This document shows, one piece after another, positions 35,853-42,879 of a DNA stretch of 64,000 nt. Both the position numbers and the translations under genes were made by a program. The notes below the pieces were generated by a model that was given only the letters and a program-made list of their open reading frames with translations, had not been told where the DNA came from and did not search any database. Numbering within the stretch: position 1 is the stretch's first letter; each line of letters begins with the position of its first letter. The stretch covers positions 1-64,000 of the forward strand of contig NZ_JAAZQQ010000006.1 in NCBI RefSeq assembly GCF_012395815.1, given 5' to 3'. The DNA is from Roseicyclus persicicus (lineage in GTDB: Bacteria > Pseudomonadota > Alphaproteobacteria > Rhodobacterales > Rhodobacteraceae).

Positions 35853-38183
35853 ATGCATCTGCGTTCGCACGCACGTCTGTTTCGGTCGCCGCGACTTCCG
35901 CTGTTCACGGCCCTGTTCGCCCTGATCGTCGCCTTCGCCCTTGCGCTGCCGGCGCCGGCCCAGGCCCAGACCTTCCGCTTCACCGCCTTCGACGTGCAGG
36001 GCAACACCCGCATCTCCGATTCCGCCATCCTGACCTATGCCGGCATCGCGCCCGGCGCCGTGGTCTCGGGCGCGCAGGTCAACGACGCGCTGCAGCGGCT
36101 GCAGAACACCGGCCTGTTCGAGGCGGTCGAGGTCATCCCGCGCGGCGCGACCCTGGTCATCGCGGTGCAGGAATACCCCACGATCAACCGCATCGCGATC
36201 GAGGGCAACCAGCGCCTCGACGACGACGTGCTGCTGCCGCAGATCTCGTCGACCCCGCGCCGCGCCTATTCGCCGTCGCTGGCCGAGCAGGACGCCGGCG
36301 CCATCGCCGAGGCCTACCGCGTTTCGGGCCGCCTGACCGCGACGGTCACGCCGCGCATCATCCGCCTGCCCGAAAACCGCGTCGACCTGGTGTTCGAGGT
36401 GGCCGAGGGCCGCGTGGTCGAGACCGAGCGCATCTCCTTCGTCGGCAACCGCGCCTATTCCGACCGCCGCCTGCGCCGCGTGCTGGAAAGCACCCAGGCC
36501 GGCCTCCTGCGCGCCGTCATCCGCCGCGATACCTTCATCGCCGAACGCATCGCGCTCGACCGGCAGCTGCTGACCGACTTCTACCAGGATCGCGGCTACG
36601 TCGATTTCCAGATCCTCAGCGTGACCCCGGAACTGGCCCGCGACCGCGACGCCTATTTCGTGACCTTCAACATCCGCGAAGGCCAGAGCTTCTCGCTCGG
36701 GACCATCACCACCGTGTCCGAGATCCCCGGGGTGGAGGCCGCCGCCTACCAGGACGTGATCCGCATCCGGTCGGGCCAGACCTACAGCCCGCGGCTGATC
36801 GACAACACCATCACCCGGATGGAGAACCTCGCCACCCAGCAGGGCCTCCGCTTCGTCCGGGTCGAGCCGCGCATCACCCGCAACGACGCCGCCCGCACGC
36901 TGGACGTGACCTTCGTGATCTCGCGCGGCGACCGCGTCTTCGTCGAGCGCATCGACATCGAGGGCAACCAGACCACGCTCGACCGCGTGATCCGGCGCCA
37001 GTTCACCACCGTCGAGGGCGACCCCTTCGACCCGCGCGCCATCCGCCAGGCCGCCGAGCGCATCCGCGCCACCGGCTTCTTTGCCGACGTGGCAGTCGAG
37101 GGGCGGCCGGGCACGGCGTCGGACCAGGTGATCGTCGACGTCGACGTCGAGGAACAGCCGACCGGCTCGCTCGGCTTCTCGGCCAGCTTCTCGACCGACA
37201 CCGGCCCGGGCCTTGCCGTGACCTTCTCCGAGGACAACTTCCTCGGCCGCGGGCAGGCGCTCGACTTCGCCTTCAATACCGCCGAGGGCAGCCAGGCCTT
37301 CACCTTCGCCTTCACCGAGCCGGGCTTCCTGAACCGCGACCTCGCGCTCAGCCTGTCGGCCTTCTACTCCGAGACCACCGCGCAGAACCGCGACTTCGAC
37401 ACGCTCGACATGGGCGTGCGCGCCGGCCTGGCCTTCCCGGTCAGTGAATACGGCCGTCTGAACGTCTACTACGGGATCGAGCAGAACCAGATCTCGGGCA
37501 TCGACCCGGCCCAGAGCTCGCCGATCATCGCGGCGGACGAGGGCGAGCGGCTGAACTCCTACGCGGGCATCCAGTATGCCTACGACACCCGCAACACCGG
37601 CCTCGACCCGACCCGCGGCATCCGGCTGCAGTTCGGCGCCGAATACGCGGGGCTGGGCGGCGACGCCGAATACATCCAGGCCACCTTCCTCGGCATCGCC
37701 GAGCAGCAGGTGCTGCGCGAGGAAGTCACCCTGCGCGCCAGCTTCGAGGCCGGCGCCCTGGAAACCATCAGCGGCAACAGCCGCCTGAACGACCGCTTCT
37801 TCCTGTCCAGCCGGCAGATGCGGGGCTTCGACGCCTACGGCCTCGGCCCGCGCGACACCGCGGCGCCCAATGCCGACGCGCTGGGGGGCAACTTCTACGC
37901 CGTGGCCCGCTTCGAGGCGGCGTTCCCCATCGGCCTGCCGGACGAGTACGGCATCTCGGGCGGGGTGTTCTACGACATCGGCTCGGTCTGGGGTCTCGAC
38001 AACACCGTGGGCTTCGGCGGCGCGCCCGTCGACGACAGCCTGTCGTGGCGCCAGACCATCGGCTTCTCGATCTTCTGGGATACCGCCATCGGGCCGCTGC
38101 GGTTCAACTTCTCGCACCCGCTGGTCTTCGAGAGCTACGACCAGACCCGCGAGTTCGACCTAACCATCGAGGCGCGGTTCTGA
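35853..38183 (+). CDS. bamA: BamA, outer-membrane protein assembly factor
   Basis: BamA is the core of the complex that folds beta-barrel proteins into the outer membrane. The 776-residue precursor has a signal peptide (to about residue 38, ALPAPAQA/Q), five POTRA domains (about 40-420, beginning FRFTAFDVQGNTRISDSAIL) and a 16-strand barrel ending in a terminal Phe (FDLTIEARF), the signal for outer-membrane insertion. ATG 35853 is preferred; an in-frame TTG at 35832 would add seven residues ahead of the signal peptide. Confidence 0.96.
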   Translation: MHLRSHARLFRSPRLPLFTALFALIVAFALALPAPAQAQTFRFTAFDVQGNTRISDSAILTYAGIAPGAVVSGAQVNDALQRLQNTGLFEAVEVIPRGATLVIAVQEYPTINRIAIEGNQRLDDDVLLPQISSTPRRAYSPSLAEQDAGAIAEAYRVSGRLTATVTPRIIRLPENRVDLVFEVAEGRVVETERISFVGNRAYSDRRLRRVLESTQAGLLRAVIRRDTFIAERIALDRQLLTDFYQDRGYVDFQILSVTPELARDRDAYFVTFNIREGQSFSLGTITTVSEIPGVEAAAYQDVIRIRSGQTYSPRLIDNTITRMENLATQQGLRFVRVEPRITRNDAARTLDVTFVISRGDRVFVERIDIEGNQTTLDRVIRRQFTTVEGDPFDPRAIRQAAERIRATGFFADVAVEGRPGTASDQVIVDVDVEEQPTGSLGFSASFSTDTGPGLAVTFSEDNFLGRGQALDFAFNTAEGSQAFTFAFTEPGFLNRDLALSLSAFYSETTAQNRDFDTLDMGVRAGLAFPVSEYGRLNVYYGIEQNQISGIDPAQSSPIIAADEGERLNSYAGIQYAYDTRNTGLDPTRGIRLQFGAEYAGLGGDAEYIQATFLGIAEQQVLREEVTLRASFEAGALETISGNSRLNDRFFLSSRQMRGFDAYGLGPRDTAAPNADALGGNFYAVARFEAAFPIGLPDEYGISGGVFYDIGSVWGLDNTVGFGGAPVDDSLSWRQTIGFSIFWDTAIGPLRFNFSHPLVFESYDQTREFDLTIEARF

Positions 38184-38193
38184 GGCCCGCGCG

Positions 38194-38832
38194 ATGGGCC
38201 TGTCCCGCCTCCTGCGTCTTGCCGTCCTGATCCTCGCCGGTTCGGCCACCGCCGCCCCGGCGCAGGACATCGGCCAGCCCCCGCCGCCGCCGTCCCCCAC
38301 CGACCTGCCCGTGGCCGCCACGCCGCCCGTGGCCGCCATCGTGGTGCTGAACCAGGAGCGGCTCCTGTCGCAGTCGCTCTACGGCCAGCGCATCCAGCGC
38401 GAGGTCGAGGCCGCCGGTGCCGCGCTCGCCGCCGAGAACCGCCGCATCGAGGCGCAGCTGACCGAGGAGGAGCTGACCCTGACCGAGCGGCGCGGGACCA
38501 TGACCGCCGAGGCCTTCCGCCCGCTGGCCGAGGAGTTCGACACCCGCGTCGAGGGCATCCGCGCGGCGCAGGAGGCCAAGAGCCGGGCGCTCCAGGCCCA
38601 GGCCGAGGCCGCGCAGGCGCGCTTCTTCGAGCTGGCCTTCCCGGTCCTGATCGAGATCCTGCGCGCCCGCGGCGCCTCGGTCGTGCTCGACAACCGGATG
38701 GTGCTGCTGTCGGCCGAGGGCACCGACATCACCGATCTGGCCATCGCGCGGGTCGACGCAGCGATCGGCGAGGGCGGCGAGGCGCCGCTCATCGACCTCG
38801 ACGGCACCCAGACCCCGCAACCCCGCCCCTGA
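38194..38832 (+). CDS. skp: Skp/OmpH-family periplasmic chaperone
   Basis: Skp-type chaperones hold unfolded outer-membrane proteins between the Sec machinery and BamA. The 212-residue product has a signal peptide (cleaved near APAQ/D), a Pro-rich linker, a short beta segment (AAIVVLNQERLLSQS) and a long Ala/Glu/Arg-rich helical hairpin (about 65-160), the tentacle region of the family. It starts 10 bases after bamA. Confidence 0.88.
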   Translation: MGLSRLLRLAVLILAGSATAAPAQDIGQPPPPPSPTDLPVAATPPVAAIVVLNQERLLSQSLYGQRIQREVEAAGAALAAENRRIEAQLTEEELTLTERRGTMTAEAFRPLAEEFDTRVEGIRAAQEAKSRALQAQAEAAQARFFELAFPVLIEILRARGASVVLDNRMVLLSAEGTDITDLAIARVDAAIGEGGEAPLIDLDGTQTPQPRP

Positions 38833-38925
38833 CCGCCCGCGCTTGCCGCGCCGGGGGCGAGTTGCTACCAGACGGCAACGAGGGGCGGCCCGAGCGCCGC
38901 GCCGGACCGACCCGGGGGAGGACCC

Positions 38926-39405
38926 ATGACGGCTGACACGCCCACGACCGCCGATATCCACCTGATCCAGCGGATCATTCCGCACCGCTACCCGTTCCTG
39001 CTGGTGGACCGCGTGCGCGACATCGTGCCGTTCCAGTCGGCCGTCGGCATCAAGAACGTCACCTTCAACGAGCCGCATTTCCAGGGCCATTTCCCCGCCG
39101 CCCCGATCATGCCCGGCGTGACCATCGTCGAGGCCATGGCCCAGACCGCCGCCGTGATGGTCGGCGTCTCGGCCGACCTCGCCGACAAGGAGATGCTGGT
39201 CTACTTCATGGGCATCGACGGGGTGAAGTTCCGCCGCAAGGTGGTGCCTGGCGACGTGCTGGAACTGCATGTCACCACGCTGCGCGGCAAGCCCGGCGGC
39301 AAGGTCTGGAAATTCGCGGGCCGCGCGCTGGTCGAGGGCGAGATGGCCGCCGAGGCCGAGTTCACCGCCATGATGGACCTCGACGCCGCGAAAGGGGCCG
39401 CCTGA
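38926..39405 (+). CDS. fabZ: FabZ, 3-hydroxyacyl-ACP dehydratase
   Basis: FabZ dehydrates beta-hydroxyacyl-ACP in fatty acid synthesis. The 159-residue product has the hot-dog-fold motifs [13 protein letters not shown] and the catalytic His in [16 protein letters not shown], with the following Glu in TIVEAMAQ. It overlaps lpxA by one base (TGATG). The intergenic 93 bases before it hold no further ORF. Confidence 0.97.
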   Translation: MTADTPTTADIHLIQRIIPHRYPFLLVDRVRDIVPFQSAVGIKNVTFNEPHFQGHFPAAPIMPGVTIVEAMAQTAAVMVGVSADLADKEMLVYFMGIDGVKFRRKVVPGDVLELHVTTLRGKPGGKVWKFAGRALVEGEMAAEAEFTAMMDLDAAKGAA

Positions 39406-40208
39406 TGGGCATAGACCCCTCCGCGCGCATCCACCCCTCGGCCGTGGTCGAGGAGGGCGCCACCATCGGCCCCGGCTGCACGGTCGGGCCGTTCTCGGTC
39501 GTCGGCCCGGACGTCACGCTGCACGCCAACGTCACGCTCAAGTCCCACGCCGTCGTCACCGGCTGGACCGAGATCGGCGAGGGCAGCACGGTCTTTCCCT
39601 TCGCCAATGTCGGCGACGTGCCGCAGGACCTGAAATACGCCGGCGAGAAAAGCCGCCTTGTCGTGGGCAAGCGCAACCGCATCCGCGAGGGCGTGACCAT
39701 GAACACCGGCACCGAGGGCGGCGGCGGGGTGACCCGCGTGGGCGATGACGGGCTGTTCATGGCCGGCGCCCATGTCGCCCATGACGCGCAGGTGGGCGAC
39801 CGGGTCATCATGGTGAACAACTCGGCGCTCGCGGGCCATTGCGTGGTGGGCGACGACGTCATCATCGGCGGGCTGTCGGGCGTGCACCAGTGGGTGCGCA
39901 TCGGCAAGGGCGCGATCATCGGCGCGGTCACCATGGTGACGAACGACGTGATCCCCTACGGCCTCGTGCAGGGGCCGCGGGGGGGGCTGGACGGGCTGAA
40001 CCTCGTGGGGCTCAAGCGCCGCGGCGTCGCGCGCGAGGACATCATGGCGCTGCGCGCGGCCTTCCAGGCGCTGGCGCAGGGCGAGGGGGCGTTCCAGGAC
40101 CGGGCCAAGCGCCTGCTCGACGACGCGGCGGGGCAGTCGCCTTACGTCCGCGACATCGTCGAGTTCGTGCTGGGCGACAGCGACCGGTCCTTCCTGACGC
40201 CGGGCTGA
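39405..40208 (+). CDS. lpxA: LpxA, UDP-N-acetylglucosamine acyltransferase
   Basis: LpxA transfers a 3-hydroxyacyl chain to UDP-GlcNAc, the first step of lipid A synthesis. The 267-residue product is a left-handed beta-helix built of hexapeptide repeats (IHPSAVVEEGATIGPG onward). It has the catalytic His in AHVAHDAQVGD and the C-terminal helical region (GVAREDIMALRAAFQAL). The usual acyl-chain-length ruler position cannot be judged by eye. Confidence 0.97.
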   Translation: MGIDPSARIHPSAVVEEGATIGPGCTVGPFSVVGPDVTLHANVTLKSHAVVTGWTEIGEGSTVFPFANVGDVPQDLKYAGEKSRLVVGKRNRIREGVTMNTGTEGGGGVTRVGDDGLFMAGAHVAHDAQVGDRVIMVNNSALAGHCVVGDDVIIGGLSGVHQWVRIGKGAIIGAVTMVTNDVIPYGLVQGPRGGLDGLNLVGLKRRGVAREDIMALRAAFQALAQGEGAFQDRAKRLLDDAAGQSPYVRDIVEFVLGDSDRSFLTPG

Positions 40209-40213
40209 GGGCC

Positions 40214-40990
40214 ATGGGCGCGCGGGCGATCATCGCGGGCGACGGCGCGCTGCCGGGGCTGCTCGCCGCGGCGGGGCCTGCGTTGACCGTCCGGCTGCAG
40301 GGGATGCCGGGCGGCACCGCCGGCGCCGACATCGTGGCCCGTCTGGAACGGCTGGGGCAGCTGTTCAACGACCTCCGCGCCGCCGGCGTGACCGAGCTGT
40401 GTTTCGCCGGCGCGATGCGGCGCATGCCGGTCGACACCGGGCTTCTCGATCCTGAAACGCAGGCGCTCCTGCCGCGGCTGACGGCGGCGATGGGGCAGGG
40501 GGACGACGCGCTCCTGCGCGACATCGTGGCGATCTTCGAGGCCGAGGGCTTTGCCGTCCGCGGCGCGCATGAGCTGCGCCCCGATCTCGTCGCGCCCGCC
40601 GGTGCCATCCACGGCGCCGCGCGCCCCGACGGCGACGCCGCCCGCGCCCGCGCCGTGCTGGCCGCGCTCGGCCCGCTCGACGTGGGGCAGGCCGCCGTGG
40701 CGGGGCAGGGCCAGATGCTCGGGATCGAGACCCTGCAGGGCTCCGACGCCATGCTGCGCTTCGTCGCCGACACCGCGCCGGGGTCGCGGGGCGTGCTGGT
40801 CAAGCGCGCCAAGCCCGGCCAGGACCTGCGCGTCGACATGCCCGCCATCGGCCCCGACACCGTCGCGCTGGCCGCCGCCGCGGGGCTGTCGGGGATCGAG
40901 CTGCAGGCCGGCCACGTCCTCCTCCTCGACCCTGCCGCCCTGGGCGCCGCCTGCGCCGCGCATGGCCTCGACCTCTGGGCAGTGCCATGA
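40214..40990 (+). CDS. lpxI: LpxI, UDP-2,3-diacylglucosamine pyrophosphatase
   Basis: LpxI hydrolyses UDP-2,3-diacylglucosamine to lipid X and replaces LpxH in many alphaproteobacteria. The 258-residue product (DUF1009 family) shows IIAGDGALPGLLAAA, GTAGADIVARLERLGQLFNDLRAAGV and DIGQAAVAGQGQMLGIE-like DVGQAAVAGQGQMLGIETLQGSDAML, plus LVKRAKPGQDLRVDMPAIGPDTV. It lies between lpxA and lpxB and overlaps lpxB by four bases. Confidence 0.95.
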   Translation: MGARAIIAGDGALPGLLAAAGPALTVRLQGMPGGTAGADIVARLERLGQLFNDLRAAGVTELCFAGAMRRMPVDTGLLDPETQALLPRLTAAMGQGDDALLRDIVAIFEAEGFAVRGAHELRPDLVAPAGAIHGAARPDGDAARARAVLAALGPLDVGQAAVAGQGQMLGIETLQGSDAMLRFVADTAPGSRGVLVKRAKPGQDLRVDMPAIGPDTVALAAAAGLSGIELQAGHVLLLDPAALGAACAAHGLDLWAVP

Positions 40991-42162
40991 CGCTGCGCCT
41001 GTTCCTCGTCGCGGGCGAACCCTCGGGCGACCGGCTCGGCGCCGCGCTGATGGCGGGGCTGAAGGAGTTGGCGGGCGAGCCCGTCGAGTTCCACGGCATC
41101 GGAGGCCCGCTGATGCAGGCCGAGGGGCTGCAAACGCTGTTCCCGATGGAGGAGCTGTCGGTCATCGGCCTGACCGAGATCCTCGCCAACTACCGCCGCC
41201 TCGCCCGACGCGTCACCGACACCGCCGATGCCGTCGTGGCGATGAAGCCCGACGCGCTCATCACCATCGACATCCCCGAGTTCTCGCTCCGCGTCGCGGC
41301 CAAGGTGAAGGCGCGCCGGCCGCACCAGCCGACGGTGCACTACGTCGCGCCCACCGTCTGGGCCTGGCGCGCGAAACGGGCCCGCAAGATGGCGAAGTCC
41401 ATCGACCATGTCCTCGCGCTCCTGCCCTTCGAGCCGCCCTACATGGAGGCCGAGGGCATGACCTGCGACTTCGTCGGCCACCCGGTGGTGACCGAACCGC
41501 GGGCGACCGGGGCCGAGATCGCGGCGTTCCGCGACAAGCATGGCCTGCCCGAGGGGGAGCCCATCGTCCTCGTCCTGCCCGGCTCCCGCCGCTCCGAGAT
41601 CGAGCGCCTTGCGCCGGTGTTCGGCGAGGCGCTGCGCCCGGTGCTCGCGCACCACCCTGAGGCCCATGTCGTGCTGCCCGCCGCACCCGCGGTGGCCTCG
41701 CTCGTGGCGGAAAAGGCGGCGGGCTGGCCCGGCCGGCCCGTCGTCCTCGACCCGCGGGGCGTGCCCGCCGACGCCTTCGCCGCCGAAAAGCGCGCGGCCT
41801 TCTTCGCCGCCGACGTTGCGCTGGCCGCCTCGGGGACGGTCAGCCTCGAGCTGGCCGCCGCCGAGACGCCCATGGTCATCGCCTACGACATGAGCTGGCT
41901 CAGCCGGAAGGTCATCACGGCGATGCTGCAGGTCGACACGGTCACGCTGGTGAACCTGGTGGCCGACAGCCGGACGATCCCCGAGTTCATCGGCGAGGGC
42001 TGCAAACCCGCGCCCATCGCCGCGGCGCTGAACCGGCTTCTCGACGACGAGGGCGCGCGGGTCGACCAGCTCGACGCGATGGCGCTGGCGATGCTGCGGC
42101 TGGGGCGCGGGGGCGAGCCGCCGGGCCTGCGCGCGGCGCGCTCGGTGCTGAAAGTCATCTGA
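40987..42162 (+). CDS. lpxB: LpxB, lipid A disaccharide synthase
   Basis: LpxB joins lipid X and UDP-diacylglucosamine to form the lipid A disaccharide at the inner membrane. The 391-residue protein is a GT-B glycosyltransferase with the N-terminal VAGEPSGDRLGAALM block, the YYVAPTVWAW-like HYVAPTVWAWRAKRARKM segment, LPGSRRSEIERL and the nucleotide-site ASGTVSLELA. It ends the lipid A operon, just before three tandem palindromes. lpxD is not present in this cluster. Confidence 0.97.
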   Translation: MTLRLFLVAGEPSGDRLGAALMAGLKELAGEPVEFHGIGGPLMQAEGLQTLFPMEELSVIGLTEILANYRRLARRVTDTADAVVAMKPDALITIDIPEFSLRVAAKVKARRPHQPTVHYVAPTVWAWRAKRARKMAKSIDHVLALLPFEPPYMEAEGMTCDFVGHPVVTEPRATGAEIAAFRDKHGLPEGEPIVLVLPGSRRSEIERLAPVFGEALRPVLAHHPEAHVVLPAAPAVASLVAEKAAGWPGRPVVLDPRGVPADAFAAEKRAAFFAADVALAASGTVSLELAAAETPMVIAYDMSWLSRKVITAMLQVDTVTLVNLVADSRTIPEFIGEGCKPAPIAAALNRLLDDEGARVDQLDAMALAMLRLGRGGEPPGLRAARSVLKVI

Positions 42163-42167
42163 GGGGG

Positions 42168-42236
42168 GCGGAAAACTGCAGTTTTCCGCGCGGCAAACCT
42201 GCAGGTTTGCCAGCCGGAAACCTCGAGGTTTCCGGC
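42168..42236. repeat. Three tandem perfect palindromes between convergent lpxB and ybaK genes
   Basis: Palindrome 1 (42168-42189, 22 bases) has arms GCGGAAAACTG/CAGTTTTCCGC. Palindrome 2 (42192-42211, 20 bases) has arms GGCAAACCTG/CAGGTTTGCC. Palindrome 3 (42213-42236, 24 bases) has arms GCCGGAAACCTC/GAGGTTTCCGGC. They are almost adjacent and fill the gap between the lpxB stop and the opposing gene's stop. As RNA each would form a hairpin on either strand, so a bidirectional terminator is likely; as DNA they are possible protein-binding or cruciform sites. Confidence 0.85.
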
Positions 42237-42239
42237 GCG

Positions 42240-42710
42240 CTACACGACGAAATCCGCCAGCTCCGCCCCGCTGAGCCGCAGCAACACCGAGGGTGCGATC
42301 GGAAAGACGTGCCGCGGCGTGCCGGCCGCCGCCCAGACCACGTCGAACTCCATCAGCCGCGGGTCGAACCAGGCCCGGATCGGGCTCATGTGCCCCACCG
42401 GCGCCACGCCCCCGATGGCAAAGCCCGTCTGCGCCCGGATCAGCTCCGCCTCGGCCTTGCCCAGGGGCTCGCCCGCCAGCGCGCTGGCCTTGGCCGCGTC
42501 CACCCGGTTGCCGCCCGCCGTGACGAACAGCACCGCGTCGCCATGGGTCTCGGCACGGAAGATGATCGACTTGGCGATCTGGTCCAGCGCGCAGCCCGCC
42601 GCGCGCGCCGCGTCCTCGGCCGTGCGGGTGCCCTCGGCCATCTCCAGCACGCGCGCCTCGACGCCCGCCTCGGCCAGCGCCCGTTCCACCCGCTTCAGGC
42701 TCTTCGACAT
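42240..42710 (-). CDS. YbaK/ProX-type aminoacyl-tRNA deacylase
   Basis: The 156-residue protein is a YbaK-superfamily editing enzyme that hydrolyses mischarged tRNA (Cys-tRNA-Pro or Ala-tRNA-Pro in characterised members). Family features include TRTAEDAARAAGCALDQIAKSIIFRA, VTAGGNRVDAAKASAL with the conserved Lys, and GFAIGGVAPVGH. The start ATG at 42710 has a strong GGGAGG eight bases upstream. It converges on lpxB. The exact substrate is not fixed by sequence alone. Confidence 0.9.
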   Translation of the reverse strand: MSKSLKRVERALAEAGVEARVLEMAEGTRTAEDAARAAGCALDQIAKSIIFRAETHGDAVLFVTAGGNRVDAAKASALAGEPLGKAEAELIRAQTGFAIGGVAPVGHMSPIRAWFDPRLMEFDVVWAAAGTPRHVFPIAPSVLLRLSGAELADFVV

Positions 42711-42879
42711 CTGCGACCTCCCTAGATGTCCTGCTGATGTGGCAAGGATCGGCGCCGTGGGCAAGCCCGGGCCGCCATCCCCGGCAACCCGTTGATTTCC
42801 CTTTCGGCCGGGGCGGCCCGGGGGCGGGGCGGCGCCGCGCCTCGATTGACCTTTGCAACCACTCCGGCCTAATGCCCCC

